In this document: positions 48,599-60,400 of the stretch, piece by piece | Position numbering within the stretch: the stretch's first letter is position 1 | How the letters are laid out: each line of letters begins with the position of its first letter | DNA from: Sclerodactyla briareus | Lineage: Eukaryota; Echinodermata; Holothuroidea; Dendrochirotida; Sclerodactylidae | NCBI GenBank assembly: GCA_026419785.1 | Contig: JAODTK010005635.1 | Coordinates: 124,001 to 188,000 of the forward strand | Direction: 5' to 3' | DNA: 64,000 nucleotides | Translations under genes and position numbers: made by a program | Notes under the pieces: model-generated | What the model was told of the DNA's origin: nothing | Databases searched by the model: none | What the model saw: the letters and a program-made list of their open reading frames with translations, nothing else

Positions 48599-48984
48599 GG
48601 AGTGCCCGGCAGGCGGTTCCCAGCAACGCTCGCTATGTTGGACTCGCTATTGAAGTCATCTGCAGAATCAAAACATGAGCAGTGAGGCTGTCTGATTCTC
48701 CTATATTGGCACTTCCGTGACAGGGTGAAATATTCAGACCATCGTCACAATCGGTGATTTTATGGTAGGTTTCTGACGAAACGAGAAAGCAAACATTTAT
48801 TTGAAAAACTGAATGTGCCGCGCGCAGAACACCATGACATAACAATGTTCTTCCTTTTCCGGGAGGAAGAGGGGGGGGGTAGGTTGTGGATGGTGCGTGA
48901 ATCCCTATTTGAGAATTGAATAGTAGAACGACTAGAGTCATTAACAGGACTGCAAATCGGCGCGAGCATGGGCAAGGTTTTCAT
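48599..48984 (-). CDS. Putative signal-peptide exon of a secreted or membrane protein
   Basis: ATG at 48984 starts MKTLPMLA. One base later the frame gives RFAVLLMTLVVLLFNSQIG, so together they form a textbook signal peptide broken by one extra C in GCGCCGAT. Downstream a poly-C run blurs the frame. Readable pieces include ITDCDDGLNISPCHGSANIG and SCFDSADDFNSESNIAS. The exon ends at a GTAAGT donor (48598-48593). I do not recognise the family. A 1.7-kb inverted-repeat element begins 8 nt inside the intron. Downstream exons on this strand were not identified. Confidence 0.42.
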
Positions 48985-48999
48985 AGGTGATTGGGGGGA

Positions 49000-50740
49000 T
49001 GCGACATGAGTATGAAGGAGGCTTTTATCATAGAATAAAACACTGTAGATGACGTGAAAAGGCGATTAACATCTACCATCTGATGAAGGTTGACCTACTG
49101 AAATCTGTTTGGGGAAGCTATTCCGTAAGATTCCTTCGCGATAGTGCGACATTACTCGCGCATTGGTACAGGTGGTAATGTGGCATATTAGGATGAACCT
49201 GATATGTTGACCCAAACGGACCTGCCTGCACAACGTATCGCGAGTTTAGTAACGCTGGGAGTACCATACATGGATAAATTCAGCGGCATCCACTAGCGTG
49301 CAAGCGAGCTCAGGTAACCAACAAAAGAGGTGGTTCCACCCTCTTAGGCCAGAATCCCACAGATGCGGATACTAGTGCGGTATGAATGTGGAAAGGCATC
49401 TTCACGAGGACATATATGTGTGTCGATGCAGAACACCATGAAAATGCAGCAACTCATGCATCTGGACATATAAACATTTTTGAAATCCATTATTATCTAT
49501 CGAAATATCCATCCTGAACAGGAGCAGTCAACGCAAATACTTTCTGTACTGATAATTTCTAGAGCGAAATATATGATAGTCTCGTGCCAGATTTGCATGA
49601 TATTAAGTGTCTGTACTGACCTTCACTCGTTATCGGGTCACCTATAACGAAATTAAGTTCATCCCTGGTAGAGTGAAATTGCCGTCGTAGGCACATCTGC
49701 TCGTTTATCGACCAAGATTACGTTATTAACGTCTTTCGCTGTCACATTTTCGCTGACGTCGTACTCAGTCACGACATCAGCAACGATACTACCTCCCTGA
49801 AGGATCTCACGAAGCACCGTATGAATCCTTTTTTCACATTGGTTATTTCTCGCGTTGAATGTGATGTGTACGTGTAAATGTACAGGGATAAAGGTAAACG
49901 TTGATTAGAGGCAGTTGGGTTTCGTCCTCTGCGCGGCCATGCTAAATAACATAACAATCATCTTATTTGCAATTCTTCTACGAAATACAGTGAAAGAGAA
50001 AAGACAATCTGACAGACACAAAAATGGGCGATGAGGAATGTGTCACATTAGCAGTGTTGCTCTACTGGTCGTCTATATGTGACCATCGATTCAGGAGACC
50101 ACGGCGTTCCCTATTCAATCACCGTTTGGGGGCATGCTGCTGGTAAACTACACTAATAATATTAATTTGATTCGGAAAAGATTGTTCCTTCCATCCCTCG
50201 CCAACGAGCAGTATTTATCACCGTCAAACCCTCATTTTGGAGAATACCTTAAAGGACAACTTCAGGCTGGGATTATGTGGAGAATGGGAAGCTGTATCTA
50301 TAGGTCCAAAAAAACATTTCAATACGACGTTCCTATGTGGAGTTATTGGCCTTCAAAGTTGGGGCCATTAGGCAGAGAATTGGGGAGAATCCCAATTGCG
50401 CAATAACGCATGACGTCACAGATGGACAACACGGACAATTATGTTATGTATTTCATTGTTTCAATTCGTTGAATGAGTCGCATTTTGCAGAAGTTCTATT
50501 GTCTTTCTCTCACCAAGTAACTATCAACACCTACCAACCCACTACGGCAATCCTCTCCCATAGACTGAATGCTTTTCGAAGTGAAATTAATGTTGAATTT
50601 CAATAGAAAAAACAAAGAAAAGGAATGTTCGCAGGGTTGTGCAAGTATGACATAATTGATTATTTCATGATGGGGATTGCCTTCCAATCTTGCGCGATAC
50701 ACATGCTTCACAATACACAAACTTCAAAGGATTATAACTC
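49000..50740. other. No gene recognised
   Basis: It holds the solo repeat arm near 49.35 kb. The open frame at 50134-50406 has no motif. Confidence 0.5.
49349..49420 (+). repeat. Solo arm of the CATAGATGCG repeat family
   Basis: AATCCCACAGATGCGGATAC, followed by GTGCGGTATGAATGTGG, resembles the ends of the elements at 30983 and 52997. No matching opposite arm was found within 400 bp. Confidence 0.35.
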
Positions 50741-51461
50741 CGTAACGAAAGTCTTATGAACTTCCGGTTTGAACTGACGCATTCAGTTTTTTAATCGAAC
50801 ATCCAGTTGCACTTGTCCTTTAATAATCTTAGATTTGAAAATATCGTTGATTATCATACTGCATATACTTAAGTTCGAAGCTTCGAATAGCTTGCTGACG
50901 AACTCTGTTGCTGGTCTGTTCACAAAACACACCCATAGTTTTCCCACTAGAAATAAGAGGTGTAAGTGAATTTTCAGTCGAATTTACGGAAAGTCGTATG
51001 CACTTCCGGTTTGGACTAGCGCATTCAGTTTTTATCCAGCATCCAGTTGCAGTTGTCCTTTAATAATCTTAGATTTGAAAATATCGTTGATTATCATACT
51101 GATATACTTATGTTTAAGCTTCGAATAGCTTGCTGACGAACTCTGTTGCTGGTCTGTTCACAAAACACACCCATAGTTTTCCCACTAGAAATAAGAGGTT
51201 GTAAGTGAATTTTCAGTCGAATTTACGGAAAGTCGTATGCACTTCCGGTTTGGACTGACGCATTCAGTTTTTATCCAGCATCCAGTTGCAGTTGTCCTTT
51301 AATAATCTTAGATTTGAAAATATCGTTGATTATCATACTGATATACTTATGTTTAAGCTTCGAATAGCTTGCTGACGAACTCTGTTGCTGGTCTGTTCAC
51401 AAAACACATCCATGGTCTTCCCACTAGAAATAAGAGGTTGTAAGTGAATTTTCAGTCGAAG
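50741..51461 (+). repeat. Tandem array, three units of about 240 bp
   Basis: CTTCCGGTTT recurs at 50761, 51003 and 51242 (periods 242 and 239). Units 2 and 3 are almost identical across GCATTCAG, ATCCAGTTGCA, TCTGTTGCTGGTCTGTTCAC and AGAAATAAGAGG. Unit 1 is slightly more diverged. No coding sense. Confidence 0.9.
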
Positions 51462-52207
51462 GCGCTCTACCAGTATGATACATTTTCACTCTTTATGAAT
51501 ATTTTGCTTCGTCTTCTACCGTATAACTTCAGTTTATATGTCATGTCAACATTATTATTGGCCAGTTGTTGGCTTCATTTAGGAGGGCGTGCAACAAGGG
51601 TCCATCTTCAGATCAATTTTGACCTCGTAAAAAGTCGCACATGGTCCTCCTCCCCTCCAACACTACTCTTCGTAGGCATCATGTGTTCATCAGCAAAGGG
51701 TTAATATTTTACATAGAGAATCGTTGTATCTGGGATCTGCATGTAAAAGGTTCGCCAGCGTCCATTTTGGTCCATGATGCCCAGTTTTATAGTCAATCAG
51801 TTAACGCGCCCTTCCCCCCCTTTCCCCCTCCCACTATTTTGGAAAATTGGAGTGTGGAAGCTTGTGGCCAGTGTTACACATTATGTCTCGTTCATCATCA
51901 GTTCGAGTTCCTAGTAATTTTGTTCGTCCGTAAAATTTACATGTTCTTGAGTGACTCCGTCCCAGATCCACGGGTTCGTATATTTCATTTGTTGGTCCGC
52001 AACCTATCTGAGAGTATACGCCACAGTTAGGATGCAAAATGATGGACGAAACAAACAGAATAAAATTGTGTGTTCATTCTCAAATGTCTTATATAGCTCG
52101 GAAAACAATCGGGAGGAGGACAGGGAGGTATCTGCACATCCGTAATCTCAGAACCTCATGGACAATCATTAGGTAAGAAAAAACCTGAATGGTATAGGAG
52201 GATGTAA
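51462..52207. other. No gene recognised
   Basis: Open frames on both strands (51641-52030 +, 51834-52037 -) have no recognised motif. Confidence 0.45.
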
Positions 52208-52277
52208 TAATATATATATATATATTATAATATATATATATTATATATATAGATATATATCTCTATATTATATATAG

Positions 52278-52310
<33 letters not shown>

Positions 52311-52316
52311 TTATAG
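52208..52316. repeat. (TA)n microsatellite
   Basis: TA repeats have short interruptions, between non-coding DNA and the doubtful peptide frame. Confidence 0.95.
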
Positions 52317-52577
52317 GGTATTAGTAGTGATAATAATGCAATCATTGCAGCTTCGACACACATCGTTTTCTCACGAATGCAAATATCCCTCTCAGATTCG
52401 TAAACTCCGGACTGGTTTCATCTCAAACGCGCTGTGGATACTGCACATCCAAGTTTCTTCGAAAGATACGGCGTTTTGTTATGAGATGTGAGTGGGCAGG
52501 AGGAGGGAAGGGATGACGTTATAATAATTGAATGATCACATATAATCAAACCTCACGTAGTTCCCACAGTATAAATA

Positions 52578-53074
52578 ATGGGACCAGTTTTGCCGAAGCT
52601 CTTAGTGGCCTTTCAGCCCTTCATATGTCTCTCGGTGCTGGCGATAGCAGCTGCTCGCCACTGCTAACACTGCAAAACATTCGGGGGAATGAGTGGCGCT
52701 CATAGCCGATATTTCTGGGTTTTGCGGAGGGACCCGGCGTTCTACTTCTCGGATAACTATTCAGTACATCGTACAATGATCAGTTGTGAAGGCAAACAAA
52801 AGATTCCGCCAGCCAAAAGATCGTGTATGCAGCATCAGACCACCCGCACACTGTAGGTACAGTACTTCCTCTGTGTGGAAACAAAAATGGGTACCACTGC
52901 GTAAGGGATTGCCTGCCTAAAATAAGTGTGACTAATATCCAAAGGTGTGAACCCCGATTCCAGAATGCCGTATGCGTGAGGGTTTGTAATAAGCTGGGTT
53001 CCAATAGATGCGTTTATGCGTATGTGAAGAACGGCAATGGACGTGAACCGAGCCGGGAGCGAGGGTTGGAATAG
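52578..53074 (+). CDS. Possible secreted Cys-rich peptide, doubtful
   Basis: ATG at 52578 starts a 29-residue signal-peptide-like stretch (KLLVAFQPFICLSVLAIAAA) that stops at TAA 52665. The same frame then stays open to about 52850. Another frame (52823-53074) has seven Cys in a CGNKNGYHCVRDC / CEPRFQNAVCVRVC pattern. The 3' part overlaps an inverted-repeat element, so the Cys pattern may be fortuitous. A TATAAATA sits directly against the ATG, too close to act as its promoter. Confidence 0.18.
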
Positions 53075-53387
53075 TTCTATAGTTTGCAAAGAGAGATAGT
53101 GGGGGTCCGCAAGAAGCAAATATTCATATTGAAGGCATACCAACGCTGAAAAAGCGAAATAAAAAACCCATGCACGACAATGCTATGCGGCTGCTTATCG
53201 ACCGCTAATGAATTCCTGGAATATCTTCTTAAAAAGCCAAGAAATGACAACATATACATGGGCTCTGCCTTTTTCATGTCTTTTCGCATACAGGTATAGT
53301 GTTTTTCTCTTCTGGAACAAACGTTCGTTCTCGTAAATATGCGATTTTCACATAGAGCCCGGATAAGCATACGCATCTATGGAATCC
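52997..53387. mobile_element. MITE-like inverted-repeat element, about 390 bp
   Basis: The left end is GGTTCCAATAGATGCG and the right end, reversed, GGATTCCATAGATGCG. Both continue with TATGCG/TATGC and GTGAA blocks. It belongs to the same broad family as 30983-31292 by the shared CATAGATGCG end. Confidence 0.5.
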
Positions 53388-54315
53388 TAGCCTCACTCCA
53401 TGAATGAATTCACGTGAGCATGGTCGGTGAACGTGTCCTCATATGCCGTATTCGACATGCGCAGATAGAGATAGGTTGCATGAAGAATAATTCATTCCGA
53501 ATAGAATGGAGCGAACACTGCGCAGGCACTATTACAACGCGGCGTTGATGTTGCATACTGATACAACTATAATTACACAGTTTGAGTGCGAAGGTATGGC
53601 CTGTTGATTTTTTTTTCCGGAGTGGGAGGGAGTTATTGTACTGGTTGCACTAGCCTGCATTATTTGTAATAGAAGAGCTGTCAAGTCAATATAAAAATCT
53701 GTGGGGCTCACATCTGTGGGGCTTGATTGTGAACAACGTCCTTAGCTGTACATGTCTAATTTGGACTTTGATGCAGGTGTTCCCCAAAAATCCTGTTCAC
53801 AAAGAAAGTAACGCAAACATGCACACGCACACACCCACACACGCACTGCGTGACTGCATGGATTCATTCATTCTTTCGCGAATGAAGAATACAAATGCTG
53901 TCGTCCGCGTCGAATGTAGGAAAGATGAGTGAGTGTGCGGATGGAGTCTGAAGCGATACAAGCAAACTTGTTAATAATGGCTGCAAAAGGAGGTTTTTTA
54001 GGCCTTCTGACGTTCTTTTGATAACGCCCCTGGGATTTGTCGAGCCCGAAGTCAGTTGAGACCTCAGATCAGAAGGCTGCATGAATAGTGCCTTACTGAT
54101 GAGATAAAATACGGGTATCGCCGGCCGGATAAGGAGAGTTGCATTGGCCGAGACGCCTTGATCAAGTGAGGTCATGTGATAAAGGGGCCATGGCTTCTTC
54201 CTCCTCTGTCCTAGAGACTATCTCGGCAGGGGTTCTCGATTGAGGAGCATAATATGTAGATTATGTGCTCCCAAGCCAGGCGGTAACAAATTTCCTGTCT
54301 ATCATTCCGACTTAC
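53388..54315 (-). other. Region 3' of the EGF-like exon, no further exon recognised
   Basis: It contains a (CA)n patch near 53825 and an open - frame (53864-54175) with no Cys pattern or splice borders. Confidence 0.45.
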
Positions 54316-54435
54316 CGACGCACTTTTCATCATGAGAAGCTCTTCCCGGCGGACAGTCACATTCGCCCGTGTTCTGATTACAGGCATTTTTCGGTTTACC
54401 TGCACACTGTCCTACTGCACTGCCACGTCCACATG
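54316..54435 (-). CDS. Six-cysteine EGF-like module exon, intact
   Basis: The acceptor is CTTTACAG and the donor GTCG|GTAAGT. It is 120 nt, phase 1-1, with an open frame: CGRGSAVGQCAGKPKNAC, then NQNTGECDCPPGRASHDEKC. Six cysteines are spaced C-x7-C-x7-C-x6-C-x1-C-x10-C, with the C.C..G core of EGF-like or EB-type modules. It follows the sushi exons on the same strand and in the same phase, which is the main reason to place it in the same gene. Confidence 0.72.
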
Positions 54436-57400
54436 CTGTAAAGAGAAAAACAATAGTAGAAATAGTCTCAGTCGGTAATTGACGTTACATTATATTTTAT
54501 GTTATACCAAAGTGTTCAAACTCAGAATGATATGATATGATATATATGATATGATATGATATACTTTATTCATGTATATATAGGCACATGTATATGACCG
54601 GGGTCATCATCAGCAAGGAACGGAAATAGATAAGAATATACTGTTAGAAATGATATTTGTGGCTGATTGTAGCTGGTTAACATGGTAACTTGACCTCACC
54701 TGTATGGATCCAGCTCAACTGGGTAGATAATCAACCGGAAGCCACCTGGGGCCAATGGAAGTCAAATTCGGTAAACCTATTGAACACGATAAGTCCAGTC
54801 AAAACATGCTTGGGTATGCTTGCTCAACTATTTCCAATTATCGCAAATTTTGCTCCAATTTTGTTCAATTTTTCTGAGATCAACGCACCGTTCAAAAATA
54901 GGTTGGCGCACTTCGTGGAGGCTTAGGGAATGCACTTTAGTGCGCTATGAGTACAGAAACTGCTGACGACTTACGTAGGCTATACACGCTGCTGAAGCAT
55001 GTAGTTTCTGTAAATGATATGTGATATTAGGAATGCCTCGTGTTAACAACTGGATAGGCTGGAATAAGCCTCAGGTTGGACGTTTCAGCTGTGTGTCGCA
55101 ATCTCTCTTGAGGTACAAATATGTATGTCGTTAAAACACGTCCTCACCCCAATTTCGTTTCCAGTAATTCCGTAACACATTCGACATCGGTCCTCAACGT
55201 TGCATCAACATAATGGACGAGGAACCCGAAAGCCAAAACCATCAATTCCTCGACTGGCTCTCATCCTGGGCTAAGCTATAAGCACTGTCGACTTCATGTA
55301 CTCAACAAGGGGAGCGCCCATACCAAGTATGAACTTCATCCGTCCAGATGAGGTAAGCTATCGTGCAACAAGCTGACACTGACCCAAATATCAATTTTCC
55401 CGAATTTCTCCATCTTGAAAATGACAACAATCTACATCCAAGAAAGAGGTATTGGTACACATGCCATGCCATGTTTTACACTTACACAGACCAAGCATTC
55501 TGGGTACTCAGGAGGGATCATACGCTCATACGCTCATTATGCGAACCACAAATACCAGTATGAGCTCCACAAACACGGACTTCGACCTCTCCTGACCGCA
55601 GACGACCTTTGACATGACAGTATAACAATAAGGATCATGTAATAATTGATTTGTATACGTTGTGCAGTTTAAGGTTTCAAGGTTATATTCTCTTGAGCAA
55701 GGTCTATTGTGGTTATTTGGTTCGTTTATTCTAAACAGCACAGCCACAGTTGGCGCGTAGCGTTGTATGTCAACATCACACGCTATAGATTTAACCGTCA
55801 ACTATCTATCGCATCTCCCGTCAACTATCTGTACGGAGCGCCACCAGGTGGGGTTTTAAAATCAAAGAGGTTACAATACCCCAAAGACCACCAGAAATAG
55901 CATTCTCTGGAGTCTTACAAACTATTAGTTATCTCCATACTCTTTTTCTTTTTTGGAGAGGGAGGGGGGTATTTCATGACTTCCGCCACACGCAAGGTTT
56001 CTATGCGGAACGCCACCACAGGTTAGTGCGTTACGTCCAGGACATTTTTGGGTTTTGACATACACAAAAAATCGGATATAGGATTCCTGGATACAAACTG
56101 AACAACCCGATTACTTTTCACATGTTCAACAGAGGCCACCTGCGGTTGTGGTCTATTTCCCGTCAATTTTCCGTCAGTTATCTAAGCGGAGCGCCACTAG
56201 AGGAGGATGGCGCGTAGCGAACATGAAAATGTGCACTATGCGTGTTTAGGCATTTGTTAGATAATTCAAAAACACAGTAGAACATTTGAGCAATACAAAC
56301 TTTGCACATTCGTCATAATATTTTCTGTCCATATTGTTCTATTATATTCCTCCATTTGATTGAGTTCCTATACCGGCGGATTTCCCTCTGAGATTCAAAT
56401 GTTGAAAATCAGAATTCTGTGTGGAAGGAGCCAAGGAGAATTATTGATTTATTTGCATTTGGCAATTGTTTGCTGCAAATGACAATGCTTCATGCGTGTG
56501 GAACTTTTAGCGAGCTCGCTTGCAAATAATATCCTGTTTGTAGGAATTATGTGAACTGAACAACCTTTCATCCAGCGGTTGGATTAATCACGGCTTACCT
56601 ATTTGCGTGCATATAGTTCTCCAAACGCTTGGAATGAATGAAGACGCATTCGCGGGGAACGGAAGAATAACTATGAGGCTTCACACTTCACACTCGATTA
56701 AAATCCCGCATTTTATTCACTTTTGCCAAGTGCTATTTCAAGAAAGAGAATCAGTATATTCAGCTTGCTCCCCCAACGGATTCTCAACACGGACCACCGG
56801 AGGGCGTGTAGGGTCCGGGGGAGGGGGTACTGTTACGTCCCGATACGCCCCGTGCATAGTTACTCTATTCTAAAAAAAATACGCGATGAATAAAAATATG
56901 ACATTTCAGGAGGAAGTTAGTCCAAAACATTGTTGGTAAACTCGCAAAAAGGGAATATCAAGTAAGACTGGGTACCATTACAGTTTTCCGTCCAATGAAG
57001 AAAATGACTAACCTCTCTGTTCCTGGTTAATACATAAATATTGTGCCATTTTGTTCAGGCTTGTTGCTGAAACTACATTCTATAGATCAATAGATCCTTA
57101 GACCAATTGTGAAACATAACACTGATCTGGGGTTAATGAAAAAAAAATCTTCTAAAATAACACTGTAAGTGGAAATTAAGGACGATTCCTTCCTTTCACG
57201 TAAAAAACAGAAACAAAAAAACAAACAGCTAACTGATGCTCGAATAGGCCTAGTGGCTCGTCCGGTCTGCGTGGGACAAAATTCTCTAACGTTTAATATA
57301 AAATGGAAATGGGCAGCATTACCTCATCCCTCACTGAACTGTTCAATTTTCCACCCAAATATGACACTATGAGCAGATCAGATTGCGTTGTACGTTTTGT

Positions 57401-60400
57401 CTGAAATTCGAGGGGCTGCAAAATCCCACCACCAGTTACGTCTCTGCTCGTGTCACACCAGACAACCTACAGCCCAATTACTGATCAAGGGACCCGAGTT
57501 CTTCTCACTGGATTCCCGTAATAATTTCATTTCAATTTACTGTGAGATGAGAGTTGTAGTATAGAGACCCCCGTGTTCCCTGCACCCCGTAAGAGACGAC
57601 CACGGCATTGATCGGTAGTACAAGTATTTTATTAGCATATGTCGTTAAGCATTAACCAGTTGTATTTATTATTGTAAGTGTCTGTTGTGTGACAGTATTT
57701 TTGGACAGGGTCATGTGCTTTTTATCGTCTGAGAAACAAGGCTAGGAATCCAGTTCCCTTACACGCCTGCATATATAGGACTGTGAACTCGCCACTGTAT
57801 TTAAGAGGTATCATCGATATGTTAGGGTTCTAGCTTGACTGAGTAGTTTAGGAGAATATTCCAGGCACTAGGAGGTTTAAGTGGAATGTATATTTATTTT
57901 TACTAGTATTGCCATCGGAAATCGCAATATGTAAATGATTCTTGACCACGTGGTATAGTTTCTAATACATAGTATATTGATTCGTGTTCTTATTCTGTCA
58001 ACCGTATTGTTTATTTGTATATTTATTTCAAATGCCAGATTTCTAACTTTGAGTACACGAGAAAACTAGAGGAAGCTAATCTGCCACCTTTATTCAACGA
58101 CGTTGTAGTAGGAGGACGAACCAATCAACGTTCGCCGTTTGGCGCGATTCAGACGTACATACAAACACACATATATGCACACCGTTAGACTGCATGGATT
58201 TCCGTGATTTCGAGCGATTTCAAGAACCAGAAAATATCACATACCCACGCAGGACGGTGGTTTGATTAGATGACGACCATGATACCACGCTCCCTTGCTC
58301 CTGACAGGTGGTGGTTTCAACGTCGGTGTTTAAAACTTTGGCTGTGTTTGCGCAGGTGAACGTGACAGTCTCGCCGACTTCATAGTATGCCTTTGACGGT
58401 GATACTATTATCCCTTCCATTTGGAAACCTCCACAATGCGTCGCCTCGACGTCTTCCTCTAATGGATACAAAATGATACCAGAGGTCGGAACATGGCTAA
58501 TCTGATATCACGGTATCACACACTATATTAGATACTGTCGCTATGCCTACTGTCTGAAACATTGTCTATGAATGGAAGATGCTAAACACTTTCTTGAAAT
58601 CACGCGACGAAAGTGCTCACAATTGAACAATAGTTAAACACGATGTTTGTGCATCTCGGAATCTGATTGAGAGTCACGCCCGAAATTGGAAAATATTGTC
58701 TTGATGAGGCTATTGATCCTATTACGAATTATCCGGATTGTTTGTATACGTCGCACTGATCGCAGATTACTGTAGCAAATATCCACTGGGGTAACAATGA
58801 ATTACAATATTTTTCCCTTTTTTCCAATTTCTATTCAAATATCAACCACTGTAGCTCATTTGTTACATGGTTTTAAAGTGTACATGTTTTGCATTGCCTC
58901 TCATTACGAAAGCTCTTGCGATCCCCCGCGACGCAGGAAGTTCTGCGCAATAGCGGATTGTGTCTTACTTTAAAACTCGTATCGGCCAGAATTTTGTTCC
59001 TTCATTGTAATAAATATGAAATAACATGAACTAAGTTATGTTTACACCATCGTAGCCTATTTCACGCTTTGCTTAGCATTTCGGCCGTTCAAAATGTACT
59101 AACGTGTGTTCATGGAAGTATTTTATTCATGAACAATGTTCCATTCTGAACACCAACTCAAGGTTGCATTTGGGGCAGGCGACCTGCCGCTGGGATCGCG
59201 AGGTCAAGAGACCGTTCCCTGGTCGGGTCGCCCACGAGACCTAGCTACTACCAATGTGCGTGATGCTCCGCCTAAACCTTTGAATCGGGAATTCATGCAG
59301 CACTGGGAATTCATGCAGCACTGGGATTTCAACTAGATGACTGGGAGTTGAGGCATGGAGTTCACTACCTGAATTCGCCTACTACTCTGAACCAGGCAAC
59401 TCCCACGGAAAGAGAACAAACAAAAAGTATCTGGCCAAGTGAACCATTATAATATACAATCTTGTGGGGTGATACCTGTCGAGGAAATCAGTTTGCGACA
59501 CATGCGAACATTTTACTTAATAATCGTACAGTGGCAGATATCTGAAGTGCACAGCTACAAACGATAAAATACAACACCTGTCTCGAATGCAAAGGTGAAT
59601 CGATTATCCACTTTCTTTTTCAAAGATCGTGTATGGATAAATTCAGATTTTACCCCCCCCCCCCCCCCCCGGGTTCCAACTATTTACGTGTTGTAGGTAA
59701 TAATAATACGTTGTAGGTGCAATAATTTTAACTGCATGAAATGGGATTGTTTGCCTAATTAAAATAAGCACAACGAACCTGAACGCGATGCTGGTGGTAC
59801 TCAATTTGTTAAGATTTAGCACTTAACATAAGGGAAATCGAAATTGCAAACTAAGGTGCTTTGTGAATGGAAATTATCAGGAGCGGGGAGGGCGTGAATG
59901 AGCAATCATGTTTAGCTTTATAGACTCGGTATTGTGAATTGATTATTGGGTAATGTTTTTCAATGTATGACGATGCTGGTGATAATGTTTTAAGAAATAG
60001 CACGGGTCTTTCCAACTGCTACTGTAACGGTAAGATAATAGGGGGTGAGCACACGGGGATTGTCATACTGCATTATTACCCGTTGAAGAGAATTGTATGA
60101 TAACGCTGCTTTTTTTGTTTTAATAACCAAAATCTTTCAACTGTTGGGAGGAATCGTTCCTGTCGTGTCGTGTGTATGTGTGTTTCTCAAGCGTTTCGCG
60201 ATGCGGACCGCCGAATATAGTTTAGTCACGGTACGGTAGCCATTTTGAAGTCGCCATCTGACGAACGTGTGCAGAAGTAACGACACGCTGTCCACTCTCT
60301 TACTGTGGACCTGAATGATTTTGTGACAAACAACCCGAAGCTTACACCATTACATATTAATACAGACAACTCCGTAGTGCGAAGTATCAATGTTATTTAA

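Noticed and set aside
49081-49110. CTGATGA...GAAA as a third hammerhead core
   Set aside because: The intervening AGGTTGACCTACT does not pair flush with the GAAA box.
52569-52576. TATAAATA as promoter of the 52578 frame
   Set aside because: It touches the ATG, so transcription started from it would begin after the ATG.
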